64,000 nucleotides of DNA from Stromatinia cepivora (taxonomy: Eukaryota; Ascomycota; Leotiomycetes; Helotiales; Sclerotiniaceae), in the NCBI GenBank assembly GCA_014898415.1, contig RCTD01000003.1, positions 1,984,001-2,048,000 of the forward strand. Reading direction: 5' to 3'. The notes below the pieces were generated by a model. The model had not been told where the DNA came from. It was given only the letters and a program-made list of their open reading frames with translations, and searched no databases. Shown here in pieces: positions 24,817-37,100 of this stretch. Numbering within the stretch: position 1 is the stretch's first letter; each line of letters starts with the position of its first letter. Both the position numbers and the translations under genes were made by a program.

Positions 24817-27018
24817 TCATAACTCATCCTTATTCTCACTCTCACTCTTTCCCCCAACAAGTTCTTCCAGCGTCTCCATCACCTCCTCTGCCTTCTCCTC
24901 AATCTTATCCCTCACCCTTCCTCTTCTTTCTTTCTCCCTATTTCCATCATCTCCCACCACCTTATACTTGTCCTCCTCCTCAATCTTAACATTCCTCGCA
25001 TACTCAGCAATCTTACTAACAACCACCTCTTCAATTTCTTCACCTCTACCCGCCGCCACCCTCAATATCAAATCATTTAAACTTTGTCTTCCCAATATAT
25101 CCACATGATCTCCTGTATTTGGGCCTCCGCGAGGACTGAATCTATCCGGTTCATGAGGCATCTCGTAGGTTTTAATTTTCACACCTGCGGGGTTATAGCG
25201 ATGATATTTCCAGCCACGGTTACACATGTAACCTACACTCAGTAAATTGACAGTCCCGTCACCTTCGCCGAGAATGACTCCGTGGTCTATGTTAGCTTGT
25301 GTTAAGCCGGTATCTATTGTGATGTTGAGGGATGAAAGGGGGTTATCTGAGTGTCTGTAGAAATAGGAGCGCTCGGTTGGTTTGCCAATTCCTGTGAGAA
25401 ATTAGCATTATTGGAAGCGAAATCCTGAGTAGGAAAAAACATACCATAGAAACAATAGATTTTCAAATTTGGTGCAAGAGGCAATCTTGTCTCAAGTGGA
25501 TTAATCCATTTTCTTGGATCCTTCTCATTTGCTTCGACTTCAGCAGTAGTATGAGCTATACCATGTGAATAGCTACCCTCAACTGTCTTATGATACCAAT
25601 CTTCTGTGGTATTATACAAATAGTCTAAAGATTGTGATACTGTAAGATTTCGATATCCCGTTGAAGTATTTTGGTCTTTAAAATTCAGAAATTGTCCATA
25701 ACTGACTTCTTGACCCGGGGTGTCATCTGGTGCCCAAGTTGCGTTACCCCAAACGGCGTCACCTCCTATTGGTAACATAGAAGAGATTCCCGGCATGGCT
25801 CGGAAGAGTTCTGCTCGCTCTTCTTTATTAAGAAATTTTTCCAGCCCATAAACTGCAAATGCGTTGAGTTGAGCTGTATCCTTCATTTCTCCTGATAGTA
25901 CTGCAGGCAATCCTTTGAGAGCTCCAAGCATACATCCACTAATATTGATCCAAGAATCAATATGCTTATCAACCCAATCATCTCCACCATTTCCACCACT
26001 TGAAGATGCTACCCAATGCATGAAATAAAACAGCACCTGACCTCCCATAGAATGTGAAACCAACACCACTTTCTTATCTGAAATCTTTTTCGCCATTTCG
26101 ATATGCGTCTTCAGCCTTGTAAAGTATTGATCTCTGACTTCCAAATTTGCGTACGACAATCTCCAATCATAAGCCGCCGTGTAACTATTCGTAGGATCAT
26201 AACCAATCGTGGCCAGATTCTCCAATATTTTACTCCAAATCCAATATCCCGTTATGAAGAAATCGGCGGCATCGAATCCTTGCGCGGCTCTCAATTTGAC
26301 CCCTGGTGGATCTAATCCAGTACGTTTGTCTAGCATGATATGACGTTTCCATTCCTCTTTATCCGCAACCAATGCTCTCATCATACTCCAACTCCCCCAT
26401 AATCTCTTGCGGAAAAAAGGCCGTGAAGCATTCGTCGTACCCCAAGACTCTAATCCCGTTGATATGACACCGGGGACCATAATAACTGAATGATTCGCAC
26501 GAAATCCTTGCGCCTTAAGATATAATCCCACAGAAAATGAATCATAATTCACAGCTTCCCGTTCTCCCTTCTACGAACAGAAATTTATTAGCATAGATCC
26601 CATCAGGTACTCCTCCTTCCCCTTCACCAACTTCCCGCCCAAAATCCAAGGAGGGATACAATACAGAAAAACCAGCACCCACAGCCAAATCCCTCGCATC
26701 CTTCACAAAGCCTGCCGGCAACACATCCATCAAACTATCCATGGTAATCCCCTCCAACATTTCCGGTAACTCAATTAAATCATTTCTGCCGGCAAAAAAC
26801 CCCGCCACCACCAATCCAAAAAGTCCTCCTAGAAAAAATATAAAAGTATTACGTCGTTTCCTAGTTTTACGTTGTGTATGTGTGAGGATTCTTGATACGG
26901 GCGCCAGACGCATTTCTTCTCCTTTGGCGGGGGATGAAGAACGGGTTGAAGGAACGGAGGGCGAGGGGGAGGGGGAGGATGTTGGAGTTCCGAAGATAAG
27001 GCGGCGGATAAAGGACAT
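24817..27018 (-). CDS. lro1: Phospholipid:diacylglycerol acyltransferase (PDAT)
   Basis: LRO1 makes triacylglycerol by moving an acyl chain from phospholipid to diacylglycerol in the ER lumen. Three exons, 26611-27018, 25445-26570 and 24817-25391, give 702 aa. The N-terminus is cytosolic, with basic KTRKRRNTF before one membrane span (about residues 57-77). The LCAT fold follows: VIMVPGVISTGLESWG, catalytic serine in VSHSMGG, catalytic aspartate in GEGDGTVN and histidine in TGDHVDI. The C-terminus is charged and ends in KDEL, consistent with a lumenal C-terminus. The first intron is only 40 nt (26571-26610). Divergent from NAA30. Confidence 0.94.
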
Positions 27019-27475
27019 GATGAGAGAGGGAATTGAGAATTGATGGGAGAGAAAGTAAGAGTGAGAGAGGTCATGTAAATATCATCTCACCATTATAAAG
27101 AAGTAAAAGGTAAAGGACGGAAAATGAGGAAAGTAAACTTTTCCCGCATAAACAATTCGGCTTGAACCTACCAAGCTACGTAATCACACTGAATCTATTG
27201 TTTGGGCATGATTCGGTGTTGGCGGATTGAATCCGGATCTAAGCTTTTTTCCGTCCTCCATAAAACATTTTAATTGGTGAATAAAAAGATGATTGACAGG
27301 ACCAAAAATATCTATGAATTTAGATCAAATCTACCGAAGTTTATCCAGCTCAGCCATCCATTGAGTGTTTGTCCCTCCACCAAGCAAGATTCATCCCACC
27401 AGATACTCAGATACTCAGATACTCAGATACCCAAACACGAAACTCTCACCACCACCCCAATAATACCAAGCAGAC
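27019..27475. promoter_or_regulatory. Divergent promoter region LRO1 / NAA30
   Basis: About 457 bp. On the NAA30 side a tandem AGATACTC array (27401-27430) lies about 45 nt upstream of the start codon and is probably in the 5' leader. Confidence 0.45.
27401..27430 (+). repeat. Tandem (AGATACTC)n, nearly four copies
   Basis: An 8-nt unit repeated without mismatch immediately upstream of NAA30. Confidence 0.8.
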
Positions 27476-28150
27476 ATGGCCTCACAAAGTAGCTCCATAA
27501 TACCTATACCTCCAAGCAATAAAGAATTACCAGCCGAGTTACGATATATACAATATGAGCATTCACTCGAAAAACAATATTTACCTTCGATTCGAGCCTT
27601 AATATCCAAAGATTTGAGCGAACCTTATAGTATTTACGTCTATCGATATTTTTTATATCAATGGGGAGATTTATGTTTTATGGTAATTCCCTTTTCATCA
27701 TCCAAACTATCTTATACAAATCCTAACATTCCCCAGGCACTCGACCCCTCACTCCCCCTCACCCCCACCACAACCCCTCCTCTCCATGGCATCCTAATTT
27801 CCAAACTCGAAACCCACTCTTCACATTCTCCACCCACTCTCCGCGGATACATAGCCATGCTCGCAGTTTCCTCTTCCTTTCGCGGTCGCGGAATCGCTAC
27901 AAAATTGGTTAAATTAGCTATTGATGCAATGGCCGCGCGGGGCGCCGATGAGATAGTACTGGAGACCGAGGAGGGAAATGTGGCGGCGATGAGATTATAT
28001 GAACGGTTGGGGTTTGTGAGGAGTAAGAAATTGAGTAGGTATTATTTGAATGGAAGCTGTGCGTATAGGTTGGTGTTGCATTTGAAGAGGGTGGGGGAGA
28101 TGAGTGGGATGAGTGGGATGATTGAGGGAGATGGGGAGGATGTTATTTAG
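27476..28150 (+). CDS. naa30: N-alpha-acetyltransferase NAA30 (MAK3), NatC catalytic subunit
   Basis: NatC acetylates N-terminal Met followed by a hydrophobic residue. Two exons, 27476-27682 and 27737-28150, give 206 aa. The 54-nt intron (GTAATT..CCCCAG with CCTAACAT branch site) is a multiple of three and has no stop, so the unspliced frame is also open; the spliced product joins LCFM to ALDP as in relatives. GNAT marks: ELRYIQYEHS and YRYFLYQWGDLCF at the N-terminus, GYIAMLAVSSSFRGRGIATKL with the acetyl-CoA pyrophosphate loop, VLETEEGNVAAMRLYERLGF, then YYLNGSCAYRLVLHLK. The start sits right after a CAGAC leader; no alternative upstream. Confidence 0.92.
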   Translation: MASQSSSIIPIPPSNKELPAELRYIQYEHSLEKQYLPSIRALISKDLSEPYSIYVYRYFLYQWGDLCFMVIPFSSSKLSYTNPNIPQALDPSLPLTPTTTPPLHGILISKLETHSSHSPPTLRGYIAMLAVSSSFRGRGIATKLVKLAIDAMAARGADEIVLETEEGNVAAMRLYERLGFVRSKKLSRYYLNGSCAYRLVLHLKRVGEMSGMSGMIEGDGEDVI

Positions 28151-29631
28151 GGTGGGTTTGAGAGGGGTTATGGAAAGATTATAAATGGCGAGAGGCAAAT
28201 ATTTTGATGCCTACTACTATCGCGTGGAAGATATGACTGAGGAGGTGAGATTTGGGGATGAGGATGAGGATGAGGGGTCTAGATGAGCAGGAGATAAGAT
28301 ATTGTGCGGAATCTCATAACTGCTCGCAAAAAGTCTACACACTCAGCAAGTGGACTCGAGCATGGAAAATACTTAGAGGGTAAATAAGATAGATAGTTTA
28401 GACACTATCCACGGCGAATAGACGGCCACAATAAATAGAACAAGAGGGAACCGGAAACTAAGATTTTACCATGCAGCTAATTTGGGGCCATAGCATCAGC
28501 ACTAAAAAAGCAGACGACATCTTCACTCACCCCCCCATAAAAAAATCTCATCTTCCTCATCCCAAAGAACTAATTCACCACTCTCCATTTACAACATAGA
28601 ATATACAAGAACATCTTAGGACGATAGTCCTCTGCTCATCCATTCGCAACACATCCTGAACAACTATCTCACTCATCTCATCACTACACAATGAAACAAA
28701 CAGATCATTTAGATAGATAGATAAATCTCTATATCACAAACACAAACACAAAGACAATGCACTATCATCTATTCTTTATACTCCCCTATTCCGTTCAACA
28801 CAATCTAATTCAATACTACCTACCTACATTAACTCAACCTACATCGCCTCACCTCTACATCCACAACCACCAACCACCATCCCGTCAATCAAATTTCAAA
28901 TCTCAAATCTCAATCCTCAATTTAAGTAAACTACACACTATATCAAAGAACCCCTTGCCTTCCATACATATATACGTATGCACCTTCAAATTTTCCACTA
29001 CAACTACCTAATAACTACCTAATAATCACCTAATAATTATCTAATAACCACCCAACAACCACCTAAACTAGCAACTCCCCAAATAAACACAATACATTAT
29101 CCAATTCCATACAACAAAAATTGTATTCCCTACGATGAACAATTTAAAATACAAATACGCCCATAACAAATATCCATAGAGCTAGTTCATTTGCCATCCC
29201 AGGTATTTATTATAAAAACCTGAGTATGGCTTTTTTAAACTCTAGGAGTTAGGTGTATGCATAGTATCTATCCTCTTCCATCTATTACTTCTCGCTTCTT
29301 CTTACCCCCTATTAATTTAAATTTTGCATGTACACGCTTTATACCTATGTAATGATATCATGAATGGGCACGAATGTGAAGATGAAAACCATATTTTCAA
29401 TCTATACTGAACTGTAACCTGTATTTACATAGGGAAAATCTTTAGATGTGTCAAAAATCTCCTATTCATCAAGATCATTAATACATGAATACATAAACCG
29501 ATCAGCCAACCAAACACCGGTATCATTCCTAGAACGATCCTACCCAAACACCATAATTATCATTATCATCAACCTTCCGATACCAGAAATCCTAATCCTA
29601 CGTCATGCCTAACAGAAACATTTTACATCAT
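28151..29631. other. Intergenic region, convergent 3' ends, low complexity
   Basis: About 1.5 kb between NAA30 and condensin. Composition is strongly skewed (CA/CT-rich on the plus strand from 28500 to 29130). An imperfect minisatellite with unit near CTACCTAATAA spans about 29003-29067. No gene accepted: a short frame at 28757-29011 is low-complexity. Confidence 0.6.
29003..29067 (+). repeat. Imperfect minisatellite, unit about CTACCTAATAA
   Basis: Five to six diverging copies of an 11-12 nt unit in a CA-rich intergenic stretch. Confidence 0.6.
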
Positions 29632-32600
29632 TCAAGCACTAGACTGCACGACCCTAAACCCTCCTTGTACCAACTTGGTAATCTCTTCATTCTTATGTTG
29701 TAACAAGCTCAAAGCATACGCTACATCATTCCACTGTCTCTCGCTTTCACATCTGGCTAAACGAGCTGCCAATTTATCGGCAAGTTGGCGAGCATGTTTA
29801 TCCTATTTATCATGTCAGTATTTCTCTTTGTAAGGAAATTGTATAAGAGAAGCAGAAAAATACCTTTTCAATAAAACCAGCCAAGAACTTAATGATTCTC
29901 CTAAGAGCATCCTCTTCAAGTTCCTTTTCAGCACTCAACAAACTGAACATATCGACAAAATGATTGTAAACAGCATTATCCTTAGTGCTCAATTCAGTGA
30001 AGAACATTCTGCTCAAATCTGCGATACGTTTATCATCGTCTTCGAGGCATTTAGCCATCTCTCCTAATTGACCCTTAACCTTCACTTGACCAGCAAGAAT
30101 GAGGAAAGTGAGAGTCATCAAACAAGTTCTCTTCACACTAGCATCTTTGTCGTTCAGTCTTCTGTAAAGGAAATCGGTGTTCTCATCGATGAGGTGGTTG
30201 AAGCAGACGGCCATATCACCAAGGGCGATGACAACATTCGAACGAATAATTGGATCTTTTGATCGCTCCATAATAGTGATGAGAAGAGGAAGATTCGTTT
30301 CGCAGTATTCAGAACTGACACACATAAGCTTCGCCAAGCAAAGGGTAGCAGCTGCTTGAAGATTGCGATCCTTGTATGTTGTGTTATTGGAACAAATTTC
30401 AGCCACAAGTGGGCCAAAGTTAGCCAGTAAAGAATTCTGCCCGTATAACAGCTCACGTTCTCTGATATGTGACATGGCATCGGTAAAGTCATCTTCCGTC
30501 GTTCCTCCTATCATATCTAGGTCATCAGCGGCTTCCTTTGCAGCTTTATCGGCTGGTGTTTCGGCTGTCTTGTTCTTTTCGGCGTCTGCCTTCCGCCTCT
30601 TGAAGTCCATTTCACACAGCTCTAAATGCACGATCTGCTTGATGGCAACATGGCCCACTATGAATAGAAGTTGCGATAAAGCAACAGATCCTTTCTGCTT
30701 GCTCTCCGGTGGCGCTGGCGTTTCGGTCTCTGCTGGTAGCGCCTCTTCTTCCTGTGGTTTTTCTTCAGTATCAACATCCATCATATCTACGTCCATCATG
30801 TCTGTATCATTGTCTTCGTCCAATTTTGGTTGAGGCGGTGTCGTGGCTCGTCGCTGGAATACATGTTTCGTCTTCCTTCGAAGAATCTCTGAGCAAAGAT
30901 TGTCAGGATGTTTCGAAAGAGCGTAGATAGCACTAATCGCTTGTTCAGCGACTCCATACCACTCCTTATTATCAGATTCCACTTCTATTATAGCGGCCAA
31001 CTTTCCGAGAACGGCATGATCATTGCTAAGCTTTGAGGTTTGCACTGTCGCTTGCCTCCCGGTAGGATTAATTCGTCTAAGCGCGAGGCAGGTGTATTTG
31101 GCCAATTGTAAATCTGATCTTCCAAGACTACCCAAACCGATTCGTAACATAGTCTCCATTTCTCCAACCACAATGTCAGGCTTTGCAGTGGCAAGCATAC
31201 CTAAAACAATGATTGAGCCTCGCCTCTGACTCTTTGAAATTTCTCTCTTTTGGACCCCATAGACTTGCCAGAGCTTTGAGATAACAAGATCCGAAATATG
31301 ATTCGCCTTCATCATTGTACTTAATAGTTGTTCAAGAGAAGTCAACTCAGCTGGCGTCGCTCCGAATGTTAAACTGATCATATTACGTGCAATATAGTTT
31401 GCAGCGTCATTTCCACTGTATGTATCAGGGGCTTCAAAAAACAGACGCTTGTAGCAATCAATAAGATGATTTTGAACACCCTTCCCTTCATCACTATTGC
31501 CCTTCGTCCAGATGAGACGTAACATTCTTCTAATGCCAAGCTTGTTTTGTTCAATGTTGTAAGCATCGCCAATTTCGAAATAATCCATGGCCTCAATAAC
31601 TTCGCTCTTGTTCTTCGACCCAAGAAGTTGACAAATGATGGTAGTAGCTCCATGCAAAACTTCGATGAATTTAAGGGCCTCAACATAGTATCGTCTGGTT
31701 AAAGTTAACTTATTAATAGCCTCTGAAGTAGCAGCTTCTTCTTCTGCTTTCTTAATTGCAGCTATCTTTTCTTCATCGCTCATAGGTGCTTGAGCCTTCT
31801 TGGGAGAATCCGATTCTAGGACTGTAGCATCGTCTAGTAGTTGTGTATCAGCTTCAACTCTGGTAGTATCAGCTAAACCAGCCGCCTCTGCTGGAGGCTT
31901 AAGTGCATTTAGTTCAGCATCAACAGCTTCCAATCGAGAATTCCACTCTTTGAAATTTAACTGTGATCCGTGCATGAGACTAAATGGATGAGTTTTGATT
32001 AAAGTTCCCAAAAGTTTGACGGCATTTCGGCGAACATTGCTACTCTTATCCTCTAAACTTCGTGCTGCTAATTCTGCGGCTCTCTGTCGACGCTTTGGAA
32101 ACTTTTGTTCGAGTTCACAGAGCTTGATGTATACTTGGATGGTTCGACATCTACAGTATGGGTTGATATCCAAGAATCGTTCTTCCAAAACGTCGAAAAA
32201 TGCATTAAGTTGTGATTTATGGTTGTCGCCACGTTCTTCCTGTTTACTCAAGTCCGCAACGAGATTTCCACAAATTTCGATAAGAGCACATCGTACTGCG
32301 TAGTTCTCGCTATCCAGCTGTTTTGCCAGCATAGTCATTTGCTTAATGACAAGCCTAGGAGCAAGCTCTGAAAGCTTGACAATAAATGATGACACTGATT
32401 TTGGTCCTTTGGTGTCGTTGCTATTGAATTCTTTATTGCTAAGCTCTCGAATGATTTCGTCCGATAATTGAGGATAATCATATTGCTCCGAGAGAATGTG
32501 TAAAAATTCGGCCATGGGCTCGGCCAAGTGTTCGAAATATGTCAAATTCTGCACAATGGAGATTTGTGCAGCTATTTTATTGTCAGTTCAATGCCCCTTT

Positions 32601-33439
32601 ATATAGCTGGAAGATAACCTACCATAACCGTGGCCGTGGTGCTTTACAGCGATGCAGAGCACTTTAAAAGCGTGCATCCGAATCGGTGTATTTTTAACTC
32701 TTTGCTCACTTTCTAGTACCATATACACAGGTCTCGTAAAGAGGCTTATAAATGTGTCCCTCTCAGATGTTGTTAGAAATATCTTTGAAAGTTTTAATTT
32801 CAAAACCTTGCACATAGTGTCAAGTGCTGTTTGTAATTGGGCAGATGAGTCCCAATTCTCGTTTTTCGCACTTGCTTTGGCTTTCGAGGCCTTGCCTCTT
32901 CCACGAGCTGCCGGGGCAGATGTCGACTTCTCGGCCGCCTTGGTTTCTACTGCTGCGATTGTCCATTGTAACAGGAATCCGAAGATCTCTAATAGTTGTT
33001 TATGATGTGCTACTAATTCTTGTTCGTCCGTTTCGAGATCGTTATGGATGATGTCTGCTTCAGCAGAAAGGCCGGAGATTATGAGATCAAATATCTTGCT
33101 TAGGGCATGTGTAGGTAGGGCGGAAGAGGATCTAGAAAGTTTGAAGAGTTCAGAATCTGGTTCGGTGGGGTAATTTTGAGTAGATTGAGAACAAACTGGT
33201 ACACACTTTAGCAAAAATTGCAAGGAATCAAATGAAGAACTTCTTGTTATAGCATCTGGGTTCTCTGCAACTGAATCTATGATAGGGTTCAGTACGCTGT
33301 TGACTAGGGCGTTTGTGAGTGATTCGGGGTCGCTTTCGCAATCGACAAGGTTGGAATCTGCCTCTGGTGTCGCAACAGTCGCGGGGTCGCTCATATAATG
33401 CTTAAGAGCATCATTGATGTCAAAATCTATCGTATCCAT
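29632..33439 (-). CDS. ycs4: Condensin complex subunit 1 (CAP-D2)
   Basis: HEAT-repeat regulatory subunit of condensin, needed for mitotic chromosome compaction. Three exons, 32623-33439, 29864-32571 and 29632-29802, give 1231 aa, the usual length. Diagnostic segments: HGHGYAAQISIVQNLTYFEH bridging the first junction, EPMAEFLHILSEQYDYPQL, PYCRCRTIQVYIKLCEL with HEAT units, LEDKSSNVRRNAVKLLGTLI, and DPIIRSNVVIALGDMAVCFN with RLNDKDASVKRTCLMTLTFL near the C-terminus. An acidic linker (MMDVDMMDVDTEEKPQEEE) separates HEAT blocks. The C-terminus is shorter and less basic than in animal CAP-D2. Head-to-head with CDC7, 348 bp between starts. Confidence 0.95.
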
Positions 33440-33787
33440 ATCGTCGGTAATGGCGACCTATCCAGTGTAGTTGTCGCAGTAAAATACATAAACCGAGAAT
33501 ATTAAGTAGTTGTTGTTTGTATCTGTTTGTCCGAGTGAAGTTTGCGATAACAATTGCTGGGATTTGTGTTTATTGACTTTCTACTTTTTGAAGACTAGCG
33601 CATAGACTCTGCACCGCGATTTGACCGCGTCAATAATAGACCCCGCCAAAAATCGCAGACTGCAAACAATAAATTACTATAATTGGACTAAACAAATCCA
33701 ATTGAGATTTCGACTTTGATTCAGTGATGTATTCATAAGAATTTCATCTGCTGACAATTGTATTCAACCCCCCCTCGATACAACAGA
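33440..33787. promoter_or_regulatory. Divergent promoter region YCS4 / CDC7
   Basis: 348 bp between a condensin gene and the DNA-replication kinase gene. It contains CG-rich words (TTTGACCGCGTC at about 33619, CCGCCAAAAATCGC at about 33643) that recall cell-cycle (MBF/E2F-like) sites but are not exact ACGCGT or TTTCCCGC matches. Confidence 0.4.
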
Positions 33788-35282
33788 ATGGCAACAGCGC
33801 GTCAACGCCAGGGAAATGCCAAAAATACTTTCCAGATTCATGACGACGAAATAAAACAGGAAGAATCAATGGAGGAAGAGGGCACTGAGAATGAGGAATC
33901 TAGAGCCGAGGATGATGATTTGGAAGATGAAGAGTATTCGGAAGACTCTGACGGAAGCGATGATGCTGTTGATGCTGCCACTGCAGAGGATATTGCCAAA
34001 TTCGAAGCAACCTTCAAGGGTATAAAGGATCGATTTCGGCTGATAAATCGCATTGGAGAAGGTAATCGGAGCACCTTTTATGTCATGATATATTCACTAA
34101 TGTGAACTAGGGACATTTTCTACGGTTTACAAAGCCGAGGATCTCTTATATGAACATTACGATAATGATTGGGATATTGAAGAGAAAGAGCATTCCACAT
34201 GGACATCACCACCTGTGAAGAAGAGAACTGGTGGGATTCGAGAAGTTCTGGACGAATACAATCAACAGCGCCGTAGGCGGAAATATGTTGCTATAAAGAA
34301 GATTTATGTTACCAGCAGTCCAACCAGAATCCTCAACGAGCTCGAGCTTCTTAACGATCTTCGAGGCTGCGATTCTGTCTGCCCGCTCATAACAGCTTTC
34401 AGGCATACCGATCAAGTCGTTGCTGTCTTGCCATATTTCAGACATACGGATTTCAGGGAATATTTTAGGAAGATGAAGGTCTCAGATATGCAGGTATACT
34501 TCCGGTCACTCTTCACCGCTCTAAAAGCAGTTCATGCCCAGGGCATTCTTCATCGAGACATCAAACCAACGAATTTCCTCTACGAACCGGAGAGAAAAAG
34601 GGGTGTACTTGTGGACTTCGGGTTGGCAGAACGAGAAGAAGAGGATTACAAATCATGTTTGTGTACAAGAGAGTATGACGTACGCAAGAGGAAGTTGGAG
34701 AATAGTGTGGCAATTCAAAATTTGCCATCGACCGGCTATCCAAAACATGACAGTCGACCATCGAGGCGTGCAAATCGTGCTGGAACCCGTGGATTTCGAG
34801 CTCCTGAAGTGCTTTTTAAGTGTCAAGAGCAAAGAACGAAAATCGACATTTGGTCTGCTGGGGTCATACTTTTGACTATACTTTCAAAACGCTTCCCGTT
34901 CTTCAATTCAGCGGATGATGTTGAGGCGATGATTGAGATTGCTACCATATTCGGAGTCAAGAGAATGAAAAGTTGCGCGTATCTTCATGGAACGATTTTC
35001 GAGACAAACATTCCTACTATCGGTCAGGTTGGATTCGCACTCGAGAAAATTATTTTATGGTCAACATGTAGGAATGATGGAGGGCCAGATGGAGTGGAGC
35101 AGCCATTGACTGAGGAAGAGAAGTTGGCTGTAGAGTTTCTGGGGCGGTGTTTGGAACTCAATCCACACAAGCGTATTAGTGCGGAAGATGCCTTGAATCA
35201 CCCATTCCTTTTAGAAGAAACACGACATGACTTCAAGGACGAAGATTATGATGAGGACGAATTAAGTATGATTCCAGCGTAA
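33788..35282 (+). CDS. cdc7: Cdc7-type DDK serine/threonine kinase
   Basis: With its Dbf4 partner, Cdc7 phosphorylates Mcm2-7 to fire replication origins. Two exons, 33788-34061 and 34111-35282, give 481 aa. A very acidic N-terminus (residues about 20-75, EEEGTENEESRAEDDD) precedes the kinase domain. The glycine loop spans the splice junction (INRIGEG/TFSTVYKAE). The lysine is in KYVAIKKIYV, the catalytic loop is HRDIKPTNFL, the metal motif is DFGLAE, and a Cdc7-type insert follows before GTRGFRAPEVLFKC and IDIWSAGVILLT. A PNPHKRIS-like ELNPHKRISAEDALNHPFL ends the domain. Domain inserts are shorter than in animals. The start codon follows a leader without other in-frame ATG. Confidence 0.93.
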
Positions 35283-35563
35283 TGAATGGTGTATTGGCAC
35301 TTTTGGTGTTATGTGGCGTATGGTGAAGAGTGTGGTGGAAACATTCATTGTGTATATATTAGTATTGTGTGGTTGTGGAGATCTTGCATGCCAGCTCCTG
35401 AGATACTATTAAATAGCACTCATAATGAAATTTAATTCACAGGTAACGAATAAATGGTTTCAATTCCTTTCATTTTCATAAAGAACTCCCATAGCCGTTG
35501 TAGAGCCATTCATGCATGGTATTTGAGAAAAGCCTATAATTCATTCGCTATGAATTTTCCCAT

Positions 35564-36270
35564 TTATGCAACCAATTCAACAACACCTCCTGCCTCAGTA
35601 ATCTTTCTCTCTGCCTCCTTGCTGAACCATCTTGCGCGCACAACCAATGGAATTTCTGGGATTCTACCCTTGCCGAGAACTTTCGAGTAGCCGAGTGGGA
35701 GGAGATCTAGGACGGGGACGGTGTCTTTCTTAGAGCCGGAGAGATATTCATCACGCTTCTCGGCTGGGACGAGGGACCAAAGCTGAAGAAGATAATTAGC
35801 AAATCTCTTCTAATGCCAGATTCCACTTCAAAATTCTTCCTGATCCCCAAATGTCCAAAACATTGTTCAAGAACTAAACGTACCTTGTCAAGGTTGACAA
35901 CTGGCTTCCAGAAGTGGTTGCCTTGCTTGTGAAAGTATCGCATACCGACCTTTCCGAAGTAACCTGGATGGTACTTATCCATGTTGGTTCGGTGGTGATG
36001 TTGACCACCAGCAAGACCACGACCACCTGGATGCTTGCGGTGCTTTCCTACACGACCTTTACCGGCGGAAACATGACCGCGGCTATACAGAGAAAAATCT
36101 TGTCAGCTTCAATTCTTTCCAATCCTCCGTGCAATGCACCATCAACGAAAACTTCGTGGGGAATTGATCTGGGCGCGCGCGCTCAATCGGTTTGTAATTT
36201 GATCGATAGAAATTGCGATTTCGAGGAATAAAACGTACTGCTTGCGGGTTTTGCTCAAATGGGTAGGCAT
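35564..36270 (-). CDS. rpl28: 60S ribosomal protein uL15 (RPL28/L27a)
   Basis: Large-subunit ribosomal protein. Three exons, 36239-36270, 35884-36082 and 35564-35782, give 149 aa, exactly the family size. [20 protein letters not shown] at the start, [40 protein letters not shown] and the C-terminal [15 protein letters not shown] are nearly invariant across eukaryotes. The first exon holds only 10 codons plus two bases, a common layout in ribosomal protein genes. Confidence 0.97.
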
Positions 36271-37100
36271 CTTGTCGTTGAAAGAGTGCCGTGGTTGTCG
36301 ATGTCTTTGGTGAGACTTTAGAAGTTCGAAAAATGTTAAGTTGGAATTCAAGCAAGTGTGTGGGCGCTAGTAAGCGAACAAATAATATCATTTTGTTGCC
36401 TCAGGTTATGAACCTCCACCCCAGTTTCCCTTTCCCTCTCCATATCTACCTTCTCTTTTATTCTCCAGGTTCATTTTGTCAGATTTCTATTCATATTTAC
36501 TAAATTGGATGAAGCTGATAATATACATTGTTCTTCAAATTTCGAATGTTCAATGAAGTCTTGATCTTTCTATCATAATCATGATATATTAATGATAGCT
36601 GATAGCCCCCAAATATTTTGGGGGCATAAGCCATCATCAATCTACCTTCATATCATGCAGCCTTCAGAAAATAGGTACCGCGCCACGGGAAGTTGAAGCA
36701 TATTCGCAGTCTATTGCCCTACTCTTGCTAGTGTCGAAACACTATGTTGTTGTACAAGTACAATCAAAGATGCTCATAAATACTTCCTATTAGGGACGAA
36801 GTCGCTCCTGAGGTTGATTCATCACAAATGGAATTCTCATGAAGTCAATTGTTTCCTGGAGCCGGGTCACCTCTTCATTTCGAGTTCTAAAATTAGTTCT
36901 TCAAATCCTGCCGATCGGCCTTTACCAGTCAGAACCTTCAAAATTTGTAATCATTTTTTCTACACTATCATTTCAATCTTCATATCTTAACTCAACATCT
37001 CATTTGTGTGATGATTACGAGATTCTTTGTCCAAGAGTTTTAACATGCGTTCTGACTCGGTCGCTCAATCTCTGTTTTAACGTGCAGACCCATTGGACAC
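36271..37100. other. Intergenic region upstream of RPL28
   Basis: About 830 bp. The RPL28 promoter must lie here; it is rich in CT/AT tracts. No separate gene seen. Confidence 0.5.

Noticed and set aside
28757..29011. 84-codon plus-strand frame downstream of NAA30
   Set aside because: Composition is driven by CA/CT-rich low-complexity DNA; no splice or homology support.
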